Shown in pieces: positions 17,466-25,838 of a DNA stretch of 64,000 nucleotides (the stretch's first letter is position 1; every line of letters begins with the position of its first letter). This stretch comes from Litchfieldella xinjiangensis (GTDB lineage: Bacteria; Pseudomonadota; Gammaproteobacteria; Pseudomonadales; Halomonadaceae), in NCBI RefSeq assembly GCF_000759345.1, contig NZ_JPZL01000001.1:806001-870000 (forward strand). Reading direction: 5' to 3'. The notes under the pieces were generated by a model. The model saw only the letters and a list, made by a program, of their open reading frames with translations. It did not search any database and was not told the origin of the DNA. The position numbers and the translations under genes are program-made.

Positions 17466-18320
17466 ATGGTTTCACACCCCCCCACCCTCTCCGGGCACAT
17501 CGTGGCCATTGGCGGTGCCGAGGACAAGACGTCAGAACTCGCGATCCTTCGCCGGGTATATGAGCTTGCCCCCAAAGACAGTGACGAAGTCGCGATCATC
17601 GCAACGGCCAGTAGTATTCCTGAGCAGCTCTTGCCCAGTTATGAAGCAGCCTTCTCTCGCCTGGGCGCGAGCCAGGTTCATGCGTTGGATATCCAGGATC
17701 GCAAACAGGCCGCAGATGTCGATAACGTCCGCTTGATTCAACGAAGTGGCGTCATTTTTTTCACCGGGGGCGATCAGCTTCGCCTGACCAGTGTCTTTGG
17801 CGGCTCGGCCACGCTACGGGCCATCCGCGATCGCTTGAGGGCGGGCGCCGTCGTGGCGGGTACCAGTGCCGGTGCCGCGGCCATGCCGAGCACCATGATC
17901 TATAACGGAGCAGCGGCAGACGCCCTGCGCAAGGGGGCGGTCAACATGACCTTCGGCCTGGGTTTCGTACGGGGCATGGTGATCGATAGCCATTTCCTGG
18001 AACGGGGTCGGTTTACGCGCCTCATGGAAGTGGGAGCCAGCAACCCCGAGCAGTTGGGGGTGGGTATCGGTGAGGATGCGGCGGTCATCATCCATCCAAA
18101 CCGAATTCTGGAAACCATCGGTCCGGGACACGTCATCATCATCGATAGTCGGGATCTGGCGAGCTCCAATATCGCTGAACTGGCCATGGGCGAGCCGGTC
18201 GCCATCGAGAATATGATCCTTCACGCCATGGTCAGTGGCCATGGGTACGATATCGATGCTCGCCGCTATCTCGTCGCCGACGAACTCAATGCCCTCCTGA
18301 CGGAGAAGCAGCCACGATGA
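17466..18320 (+). CDS. cphB: Cyanophycinase (peptidase S51)
   Basis: A 284-residue serine exopeptidase that cleaves cyanophycin, the Asp-Arg storage polymer, to beta-Asp-Arg dipeptides. GHIVAIGGAEDKT opens the fold; the nucleophile is S134 in VAGTSAGAAAMP, and the histidine motif reads IDSHFLERGRFTRLME with H176. Comparison with the Synechocystis enzyme, from memory, puts its Asp172, Arg178, Arg180 and Arg183 at D174, R180, R182 and R185, all kept; Gln173 is Ser here. ATG 17466 is preferred over the GTG at 17400. The stop overlaps the cphA start (ATGA), so expression is coupled. No signal peptide, so it acts on intracellular granules. Confidence 0.93.
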   Translation: MVSHPPTLSGHIVAIGGAEDKTSELAILRRVYELAPKDSDEVAIIATASSIPEQLLPSYEAAFSRLGASQVHALDIQDRKQAADVDNVRLIQRSGVIFFTGGDQLRLTSVFGGSATLRAIRDRLRAGAVVAGTSAGAAAMPSTMIYNGAAADALRKGAVNMTFGLGFVRGMVIDSHFLERGRFTRLMEVGASNPEQLGVGIGEDAAVIIHPNRILETIGPGHVIIIDSRDLASSNIAELAMGEPVAIENMILHAMVSGHGYDIDARRYLVADELNALLTEKQPR

Positions 18321-20953
18321 ATATTCTCGAGCACCGGGCACTTCGCGGACCGAACTACTACAGCCGTTACCAGGCAATCTATATGCGTCTGGATATCGGT
18401 GAGCTCGAGGCACGGCCCAGCGATACGGTCCCCGGCATCGTACAACGTATCACCGCGCTCCTGCCGAGCTTGTACGAACATCGCTGCTCGGTTGGGCGGG
18501 CCGGCGGGTTTCTGGAACGTATCGAGCGGGGCACCTGGGCTGGACACGTGGTCGAGCATGTCGCGATCGAACTGCAGAACCTGATCGGCTTCTCGGTGGG
18601 CTATGGCAAGACGGTCGATTCCTACGATCCAGGGATCTATAACGTCGTCTACCGATACCGGGACGAGGCCTGCGGTCTGGCAGCCGGTGTGGAAGCCGTC
18701 GATATCGTCGCCCGGCTCTTCAATGGCGATGAGATCGATATCTCCTCGGCGGTGACTCGTCTCAAGCACGTGCGCGACGAACATATGCTGGGGCCATCCA
18801 CCGCCTCGATCGTCGACGCAGCCACCCGCCGAGGTATTCCCTGCGCTCGTCTTGACGAGAACAGCAGTTATATCCAACTGGGGCACGGCTGCCGTCAGCA
18901 ACGCATCCAGGCCACGGTGACCGGCCGCACGAGCCTGCTCAGCTACGGCATCGCCGATGATAAGCACTGGACAAAACAAGTACTCGGTGAGGCCGGTATC
19001 CCCGTCCCCAAGGGGCACATTTGTCACTCGATCGAAGAAGCACTCGAGGCCGTCCTCGATATTGGCTTTCCCGTTGTCGTCAAACCAGTGATCGGCAATC
19101 ACGGTCGCGGCGTGAGCACGGATATAGGCGATGACGAGACACTGCGAGAAGCGTTCAATATCGCCTCCCAACAGAATCCACCGGTCATCGTGGAAAGATT
19201 CGTCAAGGGTGAGGATCACCGGCTGCTAGTGGTCGATGGCAAGCTGGTGGCCGCCGCCCGACGGCGCCCTGCTCATGTGGTCGGGGATGGGCAAACAACG
19301 CTGAACGCATTGATAGATGAAGAGAATAAGGACCCGCGACGCGGTATCGGCCATGAAAACCTGCTGACACAGATCCACCTGGACGAGCAGTCGTATCGGC
19401 TGATAGCCCAGCAGAACGTGACCATGGAAAGTGTCGTCCCTGAAGGCGAAGTCATCTATCTCAAGTCGACGGCGAACCTGAGCACCGGGGGCACGGCAAC
19501 GGATGTCACCGAGGATGTTCATCCAGAAGTAAAATACACCGCAGAACGCATTGCCCGTCTGGTCGGCCTCGATATCATCGGCATCGACCTGCTGGCCGAG
19601 ACCGTGTCCCGCCCCTTGGACGAACAATCCGCTGCGGTGGTCGAGGTCAATGCCGGCCCGGGGTTCCGCATGCATCTTTCACCCACCCATGGCACGGGCC
19701 GGGATGTGGGCCAGCACGTCATCGAGATGCTCTTTCCCGATACCCAGGAGTCTGGGCGCATACCCATCGTTGCGGTGACGGGTACCAATGGTAAAACCAC
19801 CACGGTGCGCCTGATATCGCATCTTCTTCGCCAGGCCGGGCGCAGTGTCGGTACGGCCTGCACGGGTGCCATCGAGATCGACAACCATACCATTATGCGT
19901 GGCGATTACAGCGGGCCACAGGCGGCCGCGGCCGTGCTTCGCGAGCCCACCGTCGAATATGCAGTGCTGGAAGTCGCGCGAGGCGGCATCATGCGTCGCG
20001 GGCTGGGCTTCGATGAGTGCCAGGTCGGGGTGCTGCTGAACATTGCCAGCGATCATCTGGGAGAAAATGATATCCACACCCTCGATGAACTGGCGCGCTG
20101 CAAGGCCGTGGTGATCGACGCGGTCCGCGAGCAAGGGACGGCCGTACTCAATGCCGACGACCCTCGCGTGCTGGCGAGCAAGGAATGGGCCAGGGGGGAC
20201 GTCATCTACTTCACTCTGGATCCCGACGCTGAGCCCGTCCGCGAGCATGTGCAAAGCCATGGAGTCGCGTTCACGGTTCAGGACGGGCGTATCGTCATGC
20301 GCCAAGGCAATGTCGAAGCCACCATCATTCCGGTGGTGGACGCCCCTATCACCTTCGAAGGCCTCGCCCGCTTCAATGTTGCCAATGCCCTGGCCGCCAG
20401 CGCCGCTGCCTATGCTCTGGGACTCAGCATCGCCGACATTCAGTTGGGCCTGCAGACATTTCATCCGACACCGGGACAGAATCCAGGACGCACCAACTTT
20501 ATCGATGCCGGCGACATCAAGGTGCTGATCGACTATGGCCATAACGTTCCGGCGCTACAAGCCCTGAGCGAGCTCGTGAGCCGCATTCCTGCACATCGTC
20601 GCATTAGCGTGGCCAGTGCACCGGGCAACCGTCGCGACGAGGATCTGTTTAGCCTGGGCGCGCAACTTGCCAGCATGCATGACATCGTCTTTCTCTATGA
20701 AACCGATCCGCGAGGTCGTCCCGGCGGTGAAACCGTTAATCTGCTGCGTGCCGGGGCGGAGTCGGTGCCCGGCGGCTGCCAGGTCGAGGTGGTCATGGAG
20801 GAACGCCATGCCATCGATAAAGCGTTCGATGTGGTCAGGGAGGGCGATCTGCTGGTACTCCTGATCGAGGACGTCGAGGGCGCCACCGAGCGCCTTCGCG
20901 GGCGCCGGTTTCTACCGGATATCCCAGCAGAAGCCGCAGAGAGCCAACCATGA
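18317..20953 (+). CDS. cphA: Cyanophycin synthetase
   Basis: An 878-residue, normal-length CphA that polymerizes Asp and Arg from a primer using ATP. The N-terminal domain begins MNILEHRALRGPNYYS, with LEPSDT-like ARPSDTVPG and HVVEHVAIELQNLIG. The ATP-grasp domain spans about residues 215-475 (FPVVVKPVIGNHGRGVSTDIG; VVEVNAGPGFRMHL). The C-terminal Mur-ligase-like domain has its P-loop GTNGKTTT at 489-496 and LEVARGGIMRRGLGFD, diagnostic for CphA. It overlaps cphB upstream and iadA downstream by ATGA junctions, giving a tightly coupled operon that encodes synthesis and both steps of degradation. Confidence 0.97.
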   Translation: MNILEHRALRGPNYYSRYQAIYMRLDIGELEARPSDTVPGIVQRITALLPSLYEHRCSVGRAGGFLERIERGTWAGHVVEHVAIELQNLIGFSVGYGKTVDSYDPGIYNVVYRYRDEACGLAAGVEAVDIVARLFNGDEIDISSAVTRLKHVRDEHMLGPSTASIVDAATRRGIPCARLDENSSYIQLGHGCRQQRIQATVTGRTSLLSYGIADDKHWTKQVLGEAGIPVPKGHICHSIEEALEAVLDIGFPVVVKPVIGNHGRGVSTDIGDDETLREAFNIASQQNPPVIVERFVKGEDHRLLVVDGKLVAAARRRPAHVVGDGQTTLNALIDEENKDPRRGIGHENLLTQIHLDEQSYRLIAQQNVTMESVVPEGEVIYLKSTANLSTGGTATDVTEDVHPEVKYTAERIARLVGLDIIGIDLLAETVSRPLDEQSAAVVEVNAGPGFRMHLSPTHGTGRDVGQHVIEMLFPDTQESGRIPIVAVTGTNGKTTTVRLISHLLRQAGRSVGTACTGAIEIDNHTIMRGDYSGPQAAAAVLREPTVEYAVLEVARGGIMRRGLGFDECQVGVLLNIASDHLGENDIHTLDELARCKAVVIDAVREQGTAVLNADDPRVLASKEWARGDVIYFTLDPDAEPVREHVQSHGVAFTVQDGRIVMRQGNVEATIIPVVDAPITFEGLARFNVANALAASAAAYALGLSIADIQLGLQTFHPTPGQNPGRTNFIDAGDIKVLIDYGHNVPALQALSELVSRIPAHRRISVASAPGNRRDEDLFSLGAQLASMHDIVFLYETDPRGRPGGETVNLLRAGAESVPGGCQVEVVMEERHAIDKAFDVVREGDLLVLLIEDVEGATERLRGRRFLPDIPAEAAESQP

Positions 20954-22119
20954 TTTCAAGCGACCGATATGACGGACTAATGGTGTTGCTGCGTGTCGGC
21001 GCCGTCTTCTCGCCCGAACGGCTCGAGACAGCAGACATACTTGTGGCGGGGGGAAAAATCATCGCCTTGGGAAACGACCTCGATATTCCCAGTGGATGGC
21101 CTGTACGAGTGGTAGAGGCCTCACACCTGATCGCCGTTCCTGCTTTCATCGATCAGCACGTACATGTCACCGGGGGGGGAGGCGAAGGCGGATGCGGTAC
21201 ACGCTGCCCCGAGATTACGGCTCGGGAAATCGCAGCCATGGGGATTGGCACGGTGGTGGGCGTGCTTGGCACCGATAGCATCAGCCGCTCCCCGGCCGAC
21301 CTGCTGGCCAAGGTGCGTGGGCTGCGCGCCGAAGGGATTTCAGCGTATATGTATACCGGTGCGTATCGCGTCCCGCCTCCCACGCTAACCGGCGACATCC
21401 AGCGCGACCTGACCTGGATCCCCGAAGTCATCGGCCTGGGCGAAATCGCCATATCAGATCATCGCTCGAGCCAGCCGCGACAGGATGAAATCGAGCGGAT
21501 CGTCAGCGATACCCGCGTTGGTGCCATGCTCGCCGGCAAACGGGGTATCTGCCATTTCCATCTGGGTGACGGGAAACGGGGGCTGGAACCACTGCGAAGA
21601 TTGCTCGCCGAAACCGAGATTCCCGCCGACCAGATCATCCCTACCCACGTGAATCGCCACCCTGCCCTCCTTGAGGAAGCCGCAGACTACGCATTGACCT
21701 TCAATGCAAGCGTCGATGTCACGGCGTTCGAAGAGGCAGGCGATGGTCTTTCCAGCTTCGATGCTGTGTCTCGGCTTCTGGAGCGTGGCGTTCCCGCCGA
21801 GCGCATAACCATGAGTTCCGACTGCAATGGCAGCTTGCCGGAATTCGACGCCAACGGGGCGTACCTCGGGATGAAAGTCGCCAGGAACACGACCCTGATT
21901 GCGGACTGGCAACGCCTCGTGCATGAAGGCGTGCTACCCCTCGAGACGGCCTTGCACCTGATTACCACCAATGTGGCCCGAGTACTTGGGTTACACGCTA
22001 GCAAGGGCCATCTGTGCATCGGTTTCGACGCTGACATAACGTTGCTCGACAGCAAGCTTCAGCCTCAGCAGACGTTCGTGGCGGGAAAGCGTATTTATGA
22101 CGTTAATGCTGAGGAATAG
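20950..22119 (+). CDS. iadA: Isoaspartyl dipeptidase (beta-aspartyl peptidase, M38)
   Basis: A 389-residue amidohydrolase that hydrolyses beta-aspartyl dipeptides such as beta-Asp-Arg released by cyanophycinase. Metal ligands of the family are visible: H70 and H72 in DQHVHVTGGGGEGG, the histidines of ICHFHLGDG and IIPTHVNRH, and Asp in TMSSDCNGS. At the position where E. coli IadA has the carboxylated bridging lysine (GVKCAISDHR), this protein has Glu165 (GLGEIAISDHR), so the metal bridge must differ. The gene starts inside the cphA stop codon and ends the operon. The neighbourhood makes beta-Asp-Arg the likely physiological substrate. Confidence 0.93.
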   Translation: MISSDRYDGLMVLLRVGAVFSPERLETADILVAGGKIIALGNDLDIPSGWPVRVVEASHLIAVPAFIDQHVHVTGGGGEGGCGTRCPEITAREIAAMGIGTVVGVLGTDSISRSPADLLAKVRGLRAEGISAYMYTGAYRVPPPTLTGDIQRDLTWIPEVIGLGEIAISDHRSSQPRQDEIERIVSDTRVGAMLAGKRGICHFHLGDGKRGLEPLRRLLAETEIPADQIIPTHVNRHPALLEEAADYALTFNASVDVTAFEEAGDGLSSFDAVSRLLERGVPAERITMSSDCNGSLPEFDANGAYLGMKVARNTTLIADWQRLVHEGVLPLETALHLITTNVARVLGLHASKGHLCIGFDADITLLDSKLQPQQTFVAGKRIYDVNAEE

Positions 22120-22695
22120 CTTGAAATGCATGTTCCTGAGGTTGAAGCCGAGCCTCGCGGAACTCAGTTTAGATAGGCCGTCATTGCATTCATCGCGGAC
22201 AGTTGGATCCGCGCCCGTTCGGCCCAAAAATTCAAGACTTCATCATCGAATGAGAGGGCGTTTGTTTCATCAGCGGAAAAGGATTCAATATTATCTAATG
22301 AAGAAGATGACGGTGTCGTAGTTGGCATGAACATAATTCTCAAGGGGAATATATATTCACGGTATCCCCTTAATTGCTGCGCCGCAATAAATTAATTTTA
22401 ATTTTTCTACTGATCAAACAGATCTTAATGTAATGAAAAACATATTTAGCAATATTTTATCGCACGCTAGATCAACTGATTAAAATCACAATTACCTATG
22501 TTGTAACTGTAGACATGTTTTAAAACATAATCCGCCTAACCTGAGGCTAGAGATCACCCGAATTATTACTGTTTAATGTATCAGATAAAACTATAAACCC
22601 CAGCGATTTTTCTTCGACGCTTCAATTAACCGTTACCACGCGCTTCCTCCCTATCAATATGTCTCAAGGAAGGAGAGCGACTCGATCCTGCGTCG
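22120..22695. other. AT-rich gap without a convincing gene
   Basis: From about 22240 to 22620 the base composition falls sharply to AT-rich sequence, unlike the flanks. Short frames are present, for instance one after the TAG at about 22170 that reads IRARSAQKFKTSSSNE and ends near 22392, but it lacks a start codon at its head and I recognise no family. A weak hairpin, AAGGGGA with TCCCCTT, lies at 22342-22371 and may terminate the cyanophycin operon. No tRNA or repeat was found. Confidence 0.5.
22342..22371 (+). terminator. Possible terminator of the cyanophycin operon
   Basis: AAGGGGA-ATA and TAT-CCCCTT pair with one bulged A around an AT-rich loop, followed by AATTGCTG. There is no proper T-run, so the call is weak. 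It lies 223 bp after the iadA stop. Confidence 0.3.
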
Positions 22696-23457
22696 TCATT
22701 TCAAGTCTTCGAGCGTAGCCCGCGCGGCTTTGTGTAAGAGCATTACATCGATACCTGCGGCGATGAAGTCGCTCCCCAGTGAAGCGTAGTGGCGAGCATC
22801 GGCGGCATCAGGGGCGAGAATCCCCACCGCCTTGCCCATCGCCTTGACTTGGTGGATTACCGTTTCAATGCAGGCCAGCACGTCCGGGTGAGAAGGATTA
22901 CCCGGGTGGCCGAGACTGGCGGAGAGATCATAAGGCCCGATGAACAGAGCATCGACCCCCTCCACCGCAGCGATCGCCTCGACGTTGTTCACCGCGGAGC
23001 GCGACTCAACCTGTACGATCAGGCATAGCTCGCGGTGTGCCTGGCCCAGGTAGTCCTCGACGGTGCCCCAGCGCGTGGCGCGGATCAGCCCGCCACCAAT
23101 GCCACGGCGGCCATGTGGCGGATAGTGCATGGCGTCCACCAGCGCCTCGGCCTGCTCAGGCGTATCGACCATAGGCACCATCAAGGTCTGGGCACCGATA
23201 TCCAGCACCTGCTTGATCAACGCGGGGTCATGATTGACCAGACGCACCACCGCAGCGGTATCGTAGGCGGCAATGGCCTGCAGCTGGGCGAGCAGCGAGG
23301 CGATGGTGTTCGGTGCATGTTCTCCATCCACCAGCAACCAGTCGAAGCCCGTCGAGGCGAGGGCCTCGGCGGCATAGCCACTGGCCAGCCCAGCCCAGCA
23401 GCCGTATTGAGGGCCTGAGCCCAGTGCCGCCTTGAATCGATTACGTGGCAGTTCCAT
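22696..23457 (-). CDS. HpcH/HpaI-type class II aldolase
   Basis: A 253-residue metal-dependent aldolase of the HpaI family, which cleaves 2-keto-4-hydroxy acids to pyruvate and an aldehyde. Signature segments are GFDWLLVDGEHAPNT, GAQTLMVPMVDTPEQAEALVDAMHYPPHGRRGIGGG, LIVQVESRSAVNNVEAIAAVEGVDALFIGPYDLSASLGHPG, and the C-terminal GSDFIAAGIDVMLL. The Arg, Glu and Asp residues of the active site lie in these. Family members act on 4-hydroxy-2-oxoheptanedioate, 2-keto-3-deoxy-rhamnonate or 2-keto-3-deoxyglucarate; the substrate here is open. Start ATG 23457 has AGGAG nine bases before it. It is a single-gene unit beyond the AT-rich gap. Confidence 0.88.
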   Translation of the reverse strand: MELPRNRFKAALGSGPQYGCWAGLASGYAAEALASTGFDWLLVDGEHAPNTIASLLAQLQAIAAYDTAAVVRLVNHDPALIKQVLDIGAQTLMVPMVDTPEQAEALVDAMHYPPHGRRGIGGGLIRATRWGTVEDYLGQAHRELCLIVQVESRSAVNNVEAIAAVEGVDALFIGPYDLSASLGHPGNPSHPDVLACIETVIHQVKAMGKAVGILAPDAADARHYASLGSDFIAAGIDVMLLHKAARATLEDLK

Positions 23458-23640
23458 GGTTTACTCCTGAGGGGCGCATGACTACTGAAGCGCGTCCTAT
23501 GCCTCAACGTCAAGAGCCAGATAGCGTACACCGTGCCCAGCGCGTTTCCCGAGGCGGCTATGTCACGCTTAAGCCGCATCCGGGATATCAGGCGAAAATT
23601 CTATCAATGGATCGTTACCTGAAGCTGAAAATAAAAAAAA

Positions 23641-23661
23641 GCCGCTGAAATATTCAGCGGC
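23641..23661. terminator. Bidirectional terminator after tRNA-Ser
   Basis: GCCGCTGAA-ATA-TTCAGCGGC forms a perfect 9-bp stem with T-runs on both sides: TTTTTTC on the plus strand, and eight or more T on the minus strand. It sits 15 bp beyond the 3' end of the minus-strand tRNA-Ser. Confidence 0.92.
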
Positions 23662-23675
23662 TTTTTTCTATTCTG

Positions 23676-23764
23676 TGGCGGAGAGGGAGGGATTCGAACC
23701 CTCGAAGCCTTTCGACTTACACACTTTCCAGGCGTGCTCCTTCGACCACTCGGACACCTCTCCA
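23676..23764 (-). tRNA. tRNA-Ser(GGA)
   Basis: The minus strand begins GGAGAGGTGTCCGAGTGG and ends with an encoded CCA. The anticodon arm CACGC-CTGGAAA-GTGTG gives anticodon GGA. A long variable arm (class II) and the T-loop GGTTCGAATCC are present. The acceptor stem GGAGAGG pairs with CCTCTCC. Confidence 0.95.
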
Positions 23765-23810
23765 CATTGTGTTTCCTGGGCACGTCGCGCGTCCCTCAAG
23801 AACGGCGCAA

Positions 23811-23839
23811 ATGGTAGCGAGCTAAGCGCGTGTTTGCAA
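23811..23839 (-). promoter_or_regulatory. Sigma-70 promoter of tRNA-Ser
   Basis: Read on the minus strand: TTGCAA, a 17-bp spacer, TACCAT. It lies about 47 bp upstream of the mature tRNA 5' end. Confidence 0.55.
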
Positions 23840-23852
23840 GCCGTTTTTCCGG

Positions 23853-24365
23853 TCAGTCCGGCTTTCTCGCCGGAAGTACGACATAATCTCCGCAGGCCTC
23901 GAGACACACCTTCTCACGGCAATAGAGCTTCTGAATGAGAGTGATACGCCCCTTGCCCTGCTGATTGAGACGCTCAGACAAGCTATGCGCCGCATGGATA
24001 TCCTGCGGCTGGCAGTCGAGCCGATAGTCCTCAGTCACCGGGGCACTGAAACGCTGGCTGGCTTCTGCCACCACGACATCTTGCTGAAGACCCTGTCGAC
24101 GTAGCCAGAGCGTCACCCAGCACCATCCGATCAGCGTGGTCTGCGCGGACAACGCACCCCCGAAGCCGGTCCCCTTGTCGTTGAGATTGGGCTGTAGATT
24201 GATATGCCAGCGGAGCACATCATCCTGCCATTCCATGCGTGAGAGTCCCAGCTGCGGGACGAGCGGTATCGCCTCCCCCAGCCAGGTCTGGAACGCGGCC
24301 AGATCCTCCCCCTGCCCGTCCTTGGGGAGCGGAAGCCGCGGATGGGGAGTGCCGATATCGCGCAT
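23853..24365 (-). CDS. YiiD-type thioesterase (hotdog fold)
   Basis: A 170-residue protein matching the YiiD C-terminal/putative thioesterase family. LRWHINLQPNLNDKGTGFGGALSAQTTLIGWCWVTLWLRRQG is the hotdog signature with a conserved N-D-K-G-T-x-FGG helix start, and VVAEASQRFSAPVTEDYRL follows. Its substrate, probably an acyl thioester, is unknown. ATG 24365 has GAGG seven bases upstream; the frame also opens at a TTG at 24383. The start overlaps the end of the nitroreductase gene, so the two are one operon. Translation stops about 90 bp before the tRNA-Ser gene. Confidence 0.8.
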   Translation of the reverse strand: MRDIGTPHPRLPLPKDGQGEDLAAFQTWLGEAIPLVPQLGLSRMEWQDDVLRWHINLQPNLNDKGTGFGGALSAQTTLIGWCWVTLWLRRQGLQQDVVVAEASQRFSAPVTEDYRLDCQPQDIHAAHSLSERLNQQGKGRITLIQKLYCREKVCLEACGDYVVLPARKPD

Positions 24366-24373
24366 GCTAGACC

Positions 24374-24934
24374 TCAGCGCCAATGTTTGACGAAGTCATC
24401 CGGGGTGCGTTCAGGGACCGGCTTGTGTCGGCCGCCAGGCTGCCCCAGATAGAGAAAACCGACGATCTCGTCATGCTCCCCGGCATCAAGCCCCTTGCGA
24501 ACCGTGTCATCGAACGCATAGTGCCCACTGCGCCACATCGCGCCAAGCCCTTGGGCGTGTGCAGCCAGCAGGATGCCATGGGCGGCACACCCTGCGGAAA
24601 TGACCTGTTCGAGCTTGGGCACCTTGGGAAGATCCGGCGTCACCCGAGCGATAACAGCGATGATCATCGGGGCTCGCAAGGGTTTCTTGCGTGCGGCGTC
24701 GAGTGTGGTATCCGTTGCATCGGGGTCGGCGCGAAACTCCGCTTCGGCAAACAGCTCGCCCAACCGGCTGAGTCCATCACCACTGAACTCGATGAAACGC
24801 CACGGCGTCAGTTCCTTGTGGTCGGGCGCGCGCAGCGCAGCCCGATAAAGCGCATCGAGCTGTTCGGGTGACGGCGCAGGGCCGACGAGTTTGCCCATCG
24901 AACTACGCTCATGCAGTAGCGTCATCGCATCCAT
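24374..24934 (-). CDS. Nitroreductase family protein, YdjA type
   Basis: A 186-residue FMN flavoprotein. MTLLHERSSMGKLVGPAPSPEQLDALYRAALRAPDHKELTPWRFIEFSGDGL is the conserved N-terminus of the small YdjA branch (RxSxxxLxxPAP, APDHxxLxPWRF). The flavin-binding middle (ISAGCAAHGILLAAHAQGLGAMWRSG) and FLYLGQPGG near the C-terminus complete it. YdjA-like enzymes are dimers whose natural substrate is uncertain. ATG 24934 is preceded by AGGAG at good spacing. It is followed, with overlap, by the thioesterase gene. Confidence 0.9.
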   Translation of the reverse strand: MDAMTLLHERSSMGKLVGPAPSPEQLDALYRAALRAPDHKELTPWRFIEFSGDGLSRLGELFAEAEFRADPDATDTTLDAARKKPLRAPMIIAVIARVTPDLPKVPKLEQVISAGCAAHGILLAAHAQGLGAMWRSGHYAFDDTVRKGLDAGEHDEIVGFLYLGQPGGRHKPVPERTPDDFVKHWR

Positions 24935-25001
24935 CGAGATCTCCTGCGGCTACGTTTAGTTACGTACGAATCGAGAATGCCTCTCAGCTTAACGCAGGTA
25001 A

Positions 25002-25838
25002 TCACTGCCGGGCCAGACGTAACGGCTCGGGCGGCCGCTCTCCCGGTGTGCCTCGCCAAGGGCTGATATCCAGTCCGCCGCGCCGTACGTAACGCGCCAA
25101 TACCAGCAGCCGCTCAGGCTTGGTGCGTGCCATCAAGTCCATGAACAAGTGCTCGACGCAGTGCTCATGAAAATCCTGGTGTTGCCGGTAGGAAACCAGG
25201 TACTTGAGCAAGCCCTCACGCTCGATCCTCGGGCCCCGGTAGCGAATCATCACGCTGCCCCAATCAGGCTGGCCGGTGACCGGACAATTCGACTTGAGCA
25301 GGTGTGAGTGGAGTGTCTCTTCAACGATCGTGTCGCCAACGCTCAGTAGCGCCGGGCTTGGTGTGTAATCGTCGATCTCGATATCCAGCTCGTCCAGGCA
25401 CTCCCCCGGCAACTGGCGAGGCATGAGCGCCTCGTCATCCACCCCGAGCAAATCGACGACAATGGGCGCCCCGGCCACTGCAGAGAGATCGCGAAGCAAC
25501 GTCTCACGTACTTCGTCACGGCTTGCGAAGCGCGTCTGATTGAAGCTGTTGAGGTAGAGCTTCCAGGACTTCGACTCGATCAGGCAGGGAGACTCGGCGG
25601 GCAGGCGGAATCGCGCCACGGCCACGACGGGCTTACCTCTGCCATTCAGCCAGGAAAGCTCAAAGGCATGCCACTCATCCTCACCGATGAAGGGAAGCTT
25701 GCGTTCTTCGATGCCCAGCGGCTTACGGTTGGCTGCCCGCTCGATCGGGTACAACAGCCCGGCATCGTACTGTTCGGGGTAAGCCGAATCGCGCCCCAGC
25801 GGGGCATCCTGCAATATCTCGGGACGATCATGTGTCAT
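25002..25838 (-). CDS. queF: NADPH-dependent 7-cyano-7-deazaguanine reductase
   Basis: A 278-residue YqcD-subfamily QueF, which reduces preQ0 to preQ1 for queuosine synthesis. LIESKSWKLYLNSFNQTRF is the QueF motif region for NADPH binding; the catalytic cysteine is in HSHLLKSNCPVTGQPDWGSV. EHCVEHLFMDL carries the substrate-binding His/Glu. The long form consists of two tandem T-fold domains, as expected for proteobacteria. ATG 25838 overlaps the TGA of the ABC permease gene (ATGA), so translation is coupled; GGGG lies nine bases upstream. Coupling to an ABC exporter is unusual and may be only positional. Confidence 0.95.
   Translation of the reverse strand: MTHDRPEILQDAPLGRDSAYPEQYDAGLLYPIERAANRKPLGIEERKLPFIGEDEWHAFELSWLNGRGKPVVAVARFRLPAESPCLIESKSWKLYLNSFNQTRFASRDEVRETLLRDLSAVAGAPIVVDLLGVDDEALMPRQLPGECLDELDIEIDDYTPSPALLSVGDTIVEETLHSHLLKSNCPVTGQPDWGSVMIRYRGPRIEREGLLKYLVSYRQHQDFHEHCVEHLFMDLMARTKPERLLVLARYVRRGGLDISPWRGTPGERPPEPLRLARQ

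Noticed and set aside
22097-22321. Small frame at the end of the cyanophycin operon (74 codons)
   Set aside because: It overlaps the end of iadA in another frame, has no family resemblance and crosses into AT-rich sequence; treated as noise.
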